Assembly (NCBI GenBank): GCA_013397695.1
Contig: VYZI01000194.1
Location: forward strand, 1 to 64,000
Origin: Centropus unirufus
Lineage: Eukaryota > Chordata > Aves > Cuculiformes > Centropidae
DNA length: 64,000 nt
Direction: 5' to 3'
The notes beneath the pieces are model-generated. The model saw only the letters and a program-made list of their open reading frames with translations, did no database searches and was not told the DNA's origin. Shown here piece after piece: positions 50,901 through 61,243 of the stretch. The position numbers and the translations under genes are program-made. Within the stretch, counting starts at the first letter, position 1. Every line of letters begins with the position of its first letter.

Positions 50901-51048
50901 TTATGTTCAACTTGGGGTCTCTATGCTCTCGCCCCTGCAGAATGCTCTCTGTCCACTCATGCGCCTTCCTGCATTTGTTTGGTTGCTTGCACGTGATTAT
51001 CTTACTGCCTTGTCTTAAATGATCTTCATCCTTTTCTTATCAGAACAC

Positions 51049-51066
51049 TTTTTTTTTTTTTTTTTT
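51049..51066 (-). repeat. Poly-T tract (T18)
   Basis: Eighteen consecutive T, the longest homopolymer in the window. Could be the tail of a minus-strand retroposon but no body is recognisable on its upper side. Confidence 0.85.
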
Positions 51067-54000
51067 CAAAATCATTCTTACTTCTGTTCCTGTCCTCTGT
51101 GATTCTGGATGTTTCTCTCAGCCTGGTGTCATCTGTGAATTTAATAAGCCTACTCTCTTTTCAAGCATACAAATTACTGAAAAAAACGCAACAAACCAAC
51201 AAAAAGTAGAACCAGTCCTTGGACAGACCTTTGAACTGTATCTGATGTGTCTTTAATTTCGACAGAGAATCATCCGCTCTGTTATTTGGAGCAAGTCAGA
51301 AGCAGAACGGACGCTACTTCACAGACACCATTTCCATGGATACAATATGGCACAGAGGTATGAATTTGCTTCTTCCACTTCCAGACGTATGGAATTACTG
51401 TGTTCCTTGTAGAAGCCAGTATTAGCGTTTGTCTTTGGAAGAAAAGACTGGACAGGCATCCTGAGTGTCCCCAGCCCTTGCCACTGCAGCAGGAGCACCT
51501 GTTTCCTGGACAGGAGCGCAGATGTAGCTGGAGCAGAAGATCAGACAAACACAAAGGCAGAACTATCCCCTGTTGGAGCTGAGAATACCCTCGCCCTGAG
51601 ACTGCCCTCTGCAAAATATCTATGACAACAGATAGGAATGTTTGTCTAGGGGTCCCTAGGAACCTTGATAATACAAGACAGAAATTACAATTGCCTTTTG
51701 CAGCCTGGAAGATCTGTGACATTCCACTGCGGCAGTGCCCATCACTCCTGAAAACGTAAATAATTCTCTTACTGGCAGACATGAATGAGAAGTATTTTCT
51801 TCAACATCATCAAAAGGTCTGAGATCTCTCACATTATGAACAGTTTTAGAGGAACCTTTTCATAATTTTCTATGAATACTTATGAACTGTTCCAACCTGG
51901 ATCCTATCAGAGGAGTGGGACTTGGCATTTGGGAAACTCACTTGACTTTTTCCCCCAGTACTCAGTGACATTTCAGTGTAAAAAGAGCCTTTGCTGCAGC
52001 TGCCGCAGTTGTGTTTTTAGCATTGTTGTCAAAGAGAACTTGCAGGCATTGGTAAAATCTGCCGTTCCACAAGGGGAAAAAGGTAGTGGTGATCCTTCTC
52101 CAGTTTGGACATCTTGGCAGGACCAAGTATAGGTAATTCAATCAGTGCAATTCCAGTGACCAAAATGGGTGGGAGGGAGGGGGAAAAAAACAACCCAAAA
52201 TAAGTTTTGAAGTTAATTTCACTCACTTAATGCTGTTTCCAACTTAATGTCAAACATTCAAACGGATTGCCATTATTTGCCAGGCCGTTAAAAAAATTCT
52301 GTTGAAAATGGAGAGAGTGGTTTATGCCATTCACCTGCCAATAGTGAGAACAGAGGTGGCTGGAAAGATATGAAATGTGGGGCCTGTGCTGATAGAACAT
52401 GGGCTTGCAGGATTTATACACACTCAGGGACCACTTACCAGACTGTTTTGCACTTGTGTGGCCAGACACTTGAACACCATGAGGTAGTTTTTCTTTGCAG
52501 TGATGCAAGGAGGTAATAATTCCCACATTTTTCTTGCAGCGTCAGAGGGAAGGTAGGTTGAAGAACAGGAAGGCTGAGGATTGGGACCTCTTCTTTCTCG
52601 AAGGTGAAGTTAAGACATTCTTTAACTCCAGACGCTTTGTATTACTAAGCTCCTTAAAGATTTATTACCTTTATGACAACCATTTTCCCCTGTGAAATTT
52701 CTCTTCTGCTTAAATACTTACAGAAAGAAAAAGTTTCCCTCCCCCTTCTGCCCCAAGTCAGCAAATCTTATCCTGTGAGGATTTCTGAATGAAAAGAGGG
52801 GATTGGTTTTTCAGGTACCTACCTTGACTCACACTGGAAGCACGTGTTGATCTTCCTGCTGTGCCTCCTGTCCAGCTGGCTGGGCAGCCACTGCCCTACC
52901 TGCCTCTACACGTGGCTCTTTGGCTCCATTCTGTGGGAAGGAATAGGGATAAAAATTCCACAAATAAGCTTCGAGATGCTTTACACCATAAAATCTCACT
53001 TTGGATGTGATTGTTTTTGACTAAAGGATGGAGCTTCACTTAATGGGGTTCAGGAAATTTCCAGCTGCTTAGAGCCTCCTTTTCTCTGCCTCTCACTGAC
53101 AGGGAAAAAAAAAAAATCATTGTTATTTTATTGCAGAAAAAATGTATGCAGTGGCTATTGACTCCGTGCCTAAGAGTAGCCTTTTGGGTCGCACTGCCTG
53201 AACTGTACAAAAAGGATGCAGCAGCTCTTAGGCGTTTTTACTAAGAGCTATTTCTCACCAAGACAGGGAATATTTAGTTTGGTCCTTAGGTGCACCTTGA
53301 CATTTGTTTGAAATTAACAGTTCCTTTCAGATAATATACTGTTCTGTTGGGACATTTGGGAAAAAATGCAGATCATCTTCTTTTGTTGAACATTCGCTTT
53401 CCAAAGAAAATCACTTCAAACTAATTTCTTTTCCTACTTTCTTTAATTTTGGAGTATGTTTCACTGTGATAGTGATGGATCTGCATAATGGGATTACAAA
53501 ACTATTTTGTACAAAGTAAGCTGTAGAAAGAGAGGGAAACACAGCCTTCCAGTTTAAATATAATAAAAATCCCCACAGCGCTGCTCAAAGTAATTATATT
53601 TTTGAGATTGTATGCTTCAAAGAGGCGGGCATCTTCAGCCTTTCACCACACCCTCCAAGTTTATCTGCCTTCATAGCTTTGTCTCCCTGAAATACTTAGA
53701 GGGGGTACTAAAAGAGGGCTGTTAGGCTATTTTGAGATTGAGAACTACATTTTCAGTGTGCTGTTATTGGGCTTTTACAGCATAAGTAGCCTGTAGATGT
53801 ACTTTTGGCATGTATATCCTGTTAGCATAATTGTGTCTTGCTGTAAGTTCATTATTAGAAAAACAGCTCTATCCATAGTGGTTCCTAAAATGGACAGATC
53901 AGAAAGAAATTAGGTCCTATTTTAAAAAGCAGATCAGTACTTAATTAACTTGCCAATATATGTGTAGTTATTTAAGGTTTTTCTGCTGTCCTTGAAGTTT

Positions 54001-56123
54001 TGTGAGGGGAAATTGAAGACATTCTGTGCCCTAAGGAGGTTGTGAAGGATTGCATCAAAAGGAAAAAATGCAAGTGTCCATTAGTATGCTTTATTCCAGT
54101 TTGAAGCAGAGCTAATATGTGTGACACTATGTACTTAAAACTTGTCTACTTTATGTTCTACCACCCAAAACCTATTTTACCTTTTCATTTTTCTATCAGA
54201 GTCACTTGGTGTTGGCTCACTTGGTGTTTCAAACATCTCCACTATGGAGTCCTCTGTGCCTTCTCACCTCTTCTCATTTATGTATCTCCATATGAATACT
54301 CATGATTTCTCTATATGTGTTTGATCTTTGATGCTAAGCATTCAATCTATTAAAAGATTGAAGAAGTACAGCAGTTTTACTATGTCAGATTTTTTTTTCT
54401 AGACAGACTCTCAGAAAACTGGATCAATTTAGTTTATTATTTTGAATGGAAAGATATTTTCAAAGGAAACATAAAACTATCTCATAAACTATTTTCAATT
54501 AAATATTTCCTTCTAAATAAGTTTTCAAGTTTTCCTGAAGAGTCCAAAATGTTTGATTCAGAAAGATCAAGAAAGTTGAAATTAATATTCTTTGATTTGT
54601 TTGCAAGAAGCCTCAGGGATTTTTATTAGGAGCTCTGGCACCCTAATTGCATCATTTTTACATAAATGAAGGATTTGTAAAGTAAGGTTAAAACATGCTC
54701 TGCAGAGATTGCTAAGCAGCTTGACTTAAAATTACTCTCTCCCTGTGATTATATGCTTTTCCTATGAATTCATCATTTCACTGCCTCTCTAGTTGCCATA
54801 GAGCTTAAACAGTTTATTGAAACGAGCCAAAATTCCAAACTAAAACAAAACCAGCAGCAAAATACAACAGTACTGTGCGGAAAAAAGGTATTGACAGGGT
54901 AGGTAGAATCAAAAATTTCATAGTGTGTTCTTTACACTGTGTCCCACCTGAACATCATTCTTCAAGTTATTCAGTGCCATATATACCAAGAAAAAATAGC
55001 CAACCTCCATACTTCTTAAAAAAGAAATGTATTGTGTTATGCTAGATTTCATCAAATTCATTCATAGGTTACATTTTACTGTGTCTCTTCACTTTTTTCA
55101 CCATTTTCTGTGGCTTTCGCCCATAGTCCTGGTAGAGGGGCCACAGAGCTCCAAAGTACAATTTGAAAGCTGCATGAATCACTGTTGGATATTTGGAGGC
55201 TTCATCTTCATGCTGGCCTTCTCAGTGCCTACACCATTTAAGCAGATTTTTAATCCAAGTAGCTCCCAAGTGTTTTGATACAAGACTTGGAAAAACTCTA
55301 TTTTAAATCTCTCCGAAGCCCTCCACAGATTTTATGCTTCCCAAAAGAGCAGTTCTGTTATTTACTTCTTGCTAATGCCAACAGGGAATTGCATATCTGA
55401 ATAACTTAGATTATGTCCATATGGACAGGTTGAAAAATTCATTAAATGTTGGACAATACTATATCCAAAATGTTCAGTTTCTATACTGCAGCAAGCTCAT
55501 GCCCAGTCTCCCCAGAACACAAGGAAAGAAAAGATGCAACAGTAGCCTTTCATGTAGAAATACATTTGGCAAATATACAAGCCTGCTTCAGCATCCCTTG
55601 AGAGGCTGAACAGATTTAAATGTGCCTCACACAGAGCTCCTTTAAGATGTTATATTATCCCTTAAATACTGTGTTGAAATTCTACTTATAGCAAGTTAAA
55701 AAATATGAGTTACCTTATGTTTTCAAAACTGAAAAAAAATATCTCTGCGTGTGAATAAATAGATCTTGAGAAGGATAGTTAGAAGTCAAGAGGCACAGGC
55801 CTTACACCCCTCATAAGTTTTTAAAAAAATAATGCCTGAGTTTCATAAACCCAACATCACCTGTAAGCCAGGTTAGTAAGGGGGTAAGCTCTCCTGCCAG
55901 ACTTGAGAGAAATCTTGTATTTTCAAGAGTTCATAACTCAGCTGTAAAATGCTAACAACTGTTTTCCAGGCTTCTCTTTGGTATAAACGATTCATTCCAG
56001 AAATCCTCCCATTTCATCAGGTGTGTTTCAGCTTAAGGGGGAAAAAAACCCTTTAAATATATTTGCAGCAATTTTTTTTTTAATAATGCTACAGTTCTAC
56101 CAGGGTGGGAACTGTTGTAGGCC

Positions 56124-56216
56124 ATAGAATGGAATCATAGAACCGTAGAATGGTTTAAATTGGAAGGGACCTTAAAGAACATCTCGTTCTGAACCCCCTG
56201 CCGTGGGCACAGGTCC
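56124..56216 (-). mobile_element. CR1 LINE 3' terminus, antisense
   Basis: The plus strand reads 'ccatagaatggaatcatagaaccgtagaatgg', then 'ttggaagggaccttaaagaa', 'catctcgttctgaacccc' and 'ctgccgtgggcacagg'. This is the reverse complement of a CR1 end with its ATTCTATG-type terminal microsatellite. Homology fades after about 56216. It is a short 5'-truncated copy, fairly well preserved. Confidence 0.9.
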
Positions 56217-57099
56217 AATTGCTGGCAAAGCCATGGCTTGCTCTAGCAGAGTGTGATCAACAGCCCTACAAGGCTCCAGGGAGGGTTTAATGTGCCCGTC
56301 AGGGAGACTGAGCATCTGCCATCCTTGTGCTTTGGAGCACACCACGCTGGTATTTTTTTTAACAGTAACAAGAGTTTATTATGCAGTTATGGTATCCTAA
56401 GAAACAGGTGCAGGTACAGCTTTTGCAATTGTCCTGGAGACTTAGATATTGGGATATAAAATCTACATTTTTTTAGTGGCAGGGAATTTCAGTTCCTGGT
56501 CATCCCTCTGATACACAAAGTGGGGAACAAAATCAACCAGTATTATCCTTCCCGTGAATGCCTCTAACGGCAACAGCTTTGTAAAAATTTCTTGTACGAT
56601 ATCCATTAAGAATAAGCATCATGCACTTCATGCAGCAACGTGTCATGAGTGCCACTGTCTTTTGTTGCAATTTGTGTTTCTCAGCCAATGAAAAACTTGC
56701 AAAAAGAAAGATTTATGTTCCTAAAAAACTAAATAGTGGTGGTCTGAATCCCTGCTGCAACATAAAGCTGAAACTTCAGTCACCTCTGTGAGCTTATTCA
56801 CATCCCAGCCCCGTGGGCACCCCCGTGCCAGTACTGCAGGAACATCTGTCTGTACAGAACATACAATTATTACCCATTATGAAGACAGCGCTGGAACAGA
56901 GATATAATTAATTACAGCAAATTTTGCACCATGAATTGAAGGACTTGACTCCCATTAGCAAACAGAGGAGGGAAGCTCAGCAAGCAGATAACATCTTTTA
57001 TAGACAGGGATCATATAAATGCCTATTTCACACTATTTAATCTTACAAAAGCACTATTAGAAAAAAGAAAGACATGGTTGTTTCTGGAAAGCAGATGAA

Positions 57100-57430
57100 C
57101 TATCTGAAAGCATTCAGACACCCCCATGAGGAGCCTGTGTTCGAGAGAGCCCTCAGCAGTTGAGGCAGCCCATGCTCCGAGCTGGCAGACCCGCTGGGAC
57201 AGGTGGCAGCCCTAAGTGGCCCCATGGGCAGTGCTGCTGAGGACACACACGTCACCCCTTTGGCTGTGCAAGGCACACAAAGGCTGCCTGGGGTGAAGGG
57301 AGCCAGGCGAGGGAAGGAATGGGGTGCGTCTTGAAACGCCTCTATGTCAGGCTGAGCTCTGACCCCAGCGATGCCAAGGTGAGCGTGTTGAATGGCTGTG
57401 GCTCTAGAGGTAACACTGCCCTCCCGATCT
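57100..57430. other. Local GC-rich patch in AT-rich flank
   Basis: About 300 bases clearly richer in G and C than either side, with some CpG (ttcgagag, ctccgag, cccgctg, cacacgtcac, aaacgcc, ccagcg, gagcgtg, cccgatc). It contains the exon-like MGC start at 57319. It could be a minor promoter, an eroded retrocopy or an enhancer. Confidence 0.5.
57319..57378 (+). other. Exon-like start: 20 codons then strong donor, unproven
   Basis: In a local GC-rich patch (about 57120-57430) an ATG with G at -3 and +4 opens MGCVLKRLYVRLSSDPSDAK and meets CCAAG|GTGAGC, a strong splice-donor match at phase 0. An in-frame TGA lies about 80 bases upstream. Without splicing the frame ends after 40 codons. An N-terminal Met-Gly-Cys is the pattern of N-myristoylated/palmitoylated proteins, but this is a two-residue coincidence at most without homology. 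I do not recognise the peptide. It may be a first exon of a short transcript or chance. Confidence 0.2.
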
Positions 57431-60400
57431 TGCAGTCATGACACCATTGCACAACCAGAAGATCATCAGCAATATCAGTTCCTGGCCTGGGAAGTGCATT
57501 GACTGGACCAACAATCCTAAAAACCTGTACTGGTTATTAAAGGGAAGCAGCTTTCCCACAGTAGTGTCTGCAGAACTGGCTTTCATGCTTTTCTGTATAT
57601 TCACAGGTCTAAACAATGGCCAGTGTCTGACTCTACAAATACTTCTATGTACATTTAATTATTCAGACATAGTTCCCCCAAGAACCTGTCATATGCTGGT
57701 CATGTAAGTGAGAACATGTACCTAAAAGCCTGTTTCTTTATTAAATTAAATGTGTTAAATTTCCTATCATAATAACATCCTTGTAAAGCTAAACAAAATC
57801 AAAGTTCATGAATTTTGTGTTTAAATACAAAATATTAATTACAAATATATTTTAAAGCCCGTAGTTTATTGATTCATGTCTTACAGAATAAGATACAAAT
57901 CCTCAACAGATAGCCTGACTATGAAAGAGACACTGTGATTTCCTACATAAATTTTTCCTGAGACCTTATGGCTTATCTAATACAGTTCAGTTATCTAATT
58001 TAACATTTACAAAAGAATGTCTGTTTCAGTAACTGAGCTCTTTGTTGGATATTTCTCTTGTGAGGCCATTTAGAGATTTCCATTCTATTTTTTTCGCTAC
58101 AACATACAACTGCATAAACACATAATTGGATATATTCATGTTTAGCCGTTAAAAAATTTGAATTTCATTTTTTTTCTTCAAGAAACAAGTGATCCTTTTT
58201 ATTATTTAAAATACAGAAATCACATTTTGTAGACAACTTTGCAGCTGATTTAGAAAGGCCTATAAAAATACCTGTAGCACTTCATGACAGCATTATGCTT
58301 TGGGGACCCTGTGGGAGGCTGGGGAACAAGAGCACCTGGTTGGATTCAAGACTGGGCTACTGAGATTGTAGGGCTGCTTGGACTGATCTTGTTCCCAGCT
58401 GGGCCAAAGCACTGCAAAGCCTGTGAACGGCTTTTTGACATGGGAAACCTACCAGTAGTGAAAGAAAAGCTTGGCTTTGTTTGCTATTCTATGATTCTAA
58501 GTCTAGACAAGGAGAGATGGGGGGACCGCTGACTGTGGAACTGGATAGTATGTTCCAACATAGGCTTGAGCTTTTCTTCTCATAAAGAACATGGTGTGTG
58601 GCCAGAGAAAGAGGATTGGTAGGACATACATGGGTGGATCACACTGGCAGGAGACTTACCAGTCTAGATGCAGGAACTTTTTCAAGTCTGGTTGTTCAGA
58701 TGTTCCCTAAGGACAAGCCCTGCTGTTTCTTCCAAATTCCTAATTTTCCCACACATCAAAAAATTGCAATCAGTCCTTGAAAATACACATTGGAATCTTT
58801 TATCCCAAGTCTGCAGCTCACAAGGGATGCCACCGCTCCCTGGCTTACCAATTCCTTACCTAGAGGGAAGCTGTCCTGAAAGCTCTCCGCTTAATAAAAA
58901 CATGCCATCTATCACACATCATAAAAATGACACAGAGGGATGTCAGATGGCAAATATAAACACTCTCACAGACCTCCTGCCACTTTAAAATAATTTATAG
59001 GATTGAACATGACTGGCATGCTCTCCCTGATAATGTTCCCGCTGGCTTACCAGCACCTATAGTCTCCTTGGCTCTTTGCAGAACAATCTCAGCTCTAGTT
59101 TACTTGGCCCCTGCTCTTAAGAAAGTCTCAGGTGGGGCCAGCTCTCCCTCATGGAAATCTATGTTCATCTGTATCAGAATAGCTATAATTAAGCTCACTT
59201 TAAGTATTGTGGCTTTTTATAGAGTAGTCCCAAAGGAAGAATTGAAACTGCCATCACCTCATTTTTTCCCTCCTGAAATATCTCACTCAAATTACTATGA
59301 AAGGTCTAGGCAGCAAAAATCCTTCTTAAACAAATAAGGCAAAACACATCAAATAAATATAGGCCGCACACAAAATTTGTCATAAACCCCATACTCTTAT
59401 TCCAAACTCTTATACCTCTGAACCTGTAGTTTTCTGATATTGTGTGAAATTACCAAGATTTCCATCTTTTCTCCTTCAGGTGGCATGTAATAGTACAGTA
59501 CGTATTTTTCTTAACTTATGAGATCTAATAACACCCTTAGAGATCCCCCATTCACAATAATTTTTGTGTTAGAATGCTAATCTTAAGTCCCTAGAAAGTA
59601 AAATCTATAGGGCAAATCCTAAATGGAAAGAGCAAAGAAGGGGTCATTCATTATTGTAAAAACCTTTTCTGATGAACTGTTCTGACCCTAAACGAGAAAG
59701 GATCAGGCTATAAGTCAAGGAGGGAGTTTGCATGCACTAAGTCCTATGAAAGGTACAGCTAAATGTGCTACCAAGGAAATGTCTATTATTTTCTACCAGA
59801 TACTGAAAAATCAATGACAAAAAATGAAAGGGAGAAGAATGATACAGAAAGAAGGTGTTGGGGGCAGATGGGGCCACCAGCAGAAGAAACTGGTGTTGCA
59901 ATAAGGGATTCAAAGTCATATAGCAGGATATTTACAAAGCAGATCTAATGTTTATGCTGAATTTCTTCTCTGCTGGTTTTTGTGAACATCATTGCAGTAG
60001 CCTTTTTGCTTCCACACCGACGCAAATTAATCAAAGGGTGTGAGAGGAAAAGGTCAACAGAAAGCACTTTTGTACTTGAGTGATAAGTGCTTTATGCTAA
60101 GATAAAACTGAAAGGTAGTTATTGTACATATGATAACTTTGGGCTTATGAACATAAATCTGATGGATACACTATGCAATGTTCATTAAAAAATCTACATC
60201 ATGTGAATTGGCTGCTTTTACTTGAATGTTCTTTCCTAGCTGTCTATGTCTCTTTATTTCACTATTAAAATAAAATGTGTGGCTGCTCTGAGAAGCCATA
60301 CGGCTGAAAGGAATTGCAGTGTGTACAATACAATGATGCTGCTGTATCATTGCACTTTTTTTTTTCCAGTGAGAGGATGCTAGAAAAAGAATCTGAAAGG

Positions 60401-61195
60401 AACTCTATTCCATTATAAACTTAGGAGCTGAATTAGTTCTTCACTCACTGAGCTCGGTTGCACAAATGGAGCTGGATACAGTGTGCCTTGGGCAGAGAGG
60501 AAATGCATTGGAAGCCGATCATTGCAGGGAGTGTTTCCTGCACCAGAACAGCCTGTGGTGGGAGGTGGGAGCCACATTAGGGAAAGGACCTAGGGAGAGG
60601 GAAGTATTTTCTAGAAGTCATACATGTCACGATCAGCAATTTGGATCCAAATAATGAAGGAATTACCTTTTCAGTAAACCCTCCTATAATGAAAATTACC
60701 TAAGTTGAATAAGGAAAAAGAATGATTTACTATGTTCTTAATGAAAGCCAGGATATTTGAGAGCAGTTACCTGAAAGAAAGCAGGCTGAAATTTTTAAAA
60801 CCTATGTTGCTAAATATAAAAGTCAGCTTGCAGTGAGCCAAGACCAGACTTTCTTGCTGATGATACAGTTAAACAAAGTAATACTTACTTGATTAAGTGT
60901 GGCCTAGAGTTTTTCCTTTTTGTATCTCTCAAGTCACATAAAAATACACTGTAAGTGAAAAATCAGAATAATTACAGAAGTGGCCTTATGTATAAAAGCT
61001 GTCACTTCTTTTGCCAGGTCATTTGGAGGGTTCTGCAGCAAAATAAACATATGTTGAAAATATAAACACACTAATACGGAAACAGCCTCTTAACATTTAA
61101 ACAAGGGCCATTTGAGGAAAACACAAGAATAAAATAAACCATCAGAAAAAGGGAGAAGGCAGAGCATAGAGGTAAAGAATGATAAGTCATGGATC
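57431..61195. other. AT-rich intergenic-like sequence, no gene seen
   Basis: Only short frames. Near 58485 'tgctattctatgattctaag' resembles the CR1 terminal octamer but nothing CR1-like precedes it. Confidence 0.5.
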
Positions 61196-61243
61196 AAATG
61201 TGATCTTAAATGTGATCTTAAATGTGATCTTAAATGTGATCTT
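61196..61243 (+). repeat. 12-bp minisatellite, four exact copies
   Basis: AAATGTGATCTT is repeated four times head to tail without change and ends into TTGTGAC. Identical copies imply recent expansion and likely length polymorphism. It lies in AT-rich non-coding sequence. Confidence 0.95.

Larger units (their letters stand above)
41896..56123. other. AT-rich intergenic-like sequence, no gene seen
   Basis: Holds the alternating repeat near 44.7-45.0 kb and T18 at 51049. The longest frame is 47293-47829 minus (178 codons), roughly at the length expected once by chance in this much sequence; a TATATAAA lies at 47620-47627 on the plus strand inside it. The frame 45685-46062 plus (125 codons) has no recognised domain. 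Confidence 0.55.

Noticed and set aside
58270..58500. Possible CR1 end because of 'attctatgattctaa'
   Set aside because: Only the terminal octamer-like string is present; the preceding sequence shows none of the CR1 landmarks.
61196..61243. Repeats as a CRISPR array
   Set aside because: Units are contiguous 12-mers with no spacers, in vertebrate DNA.
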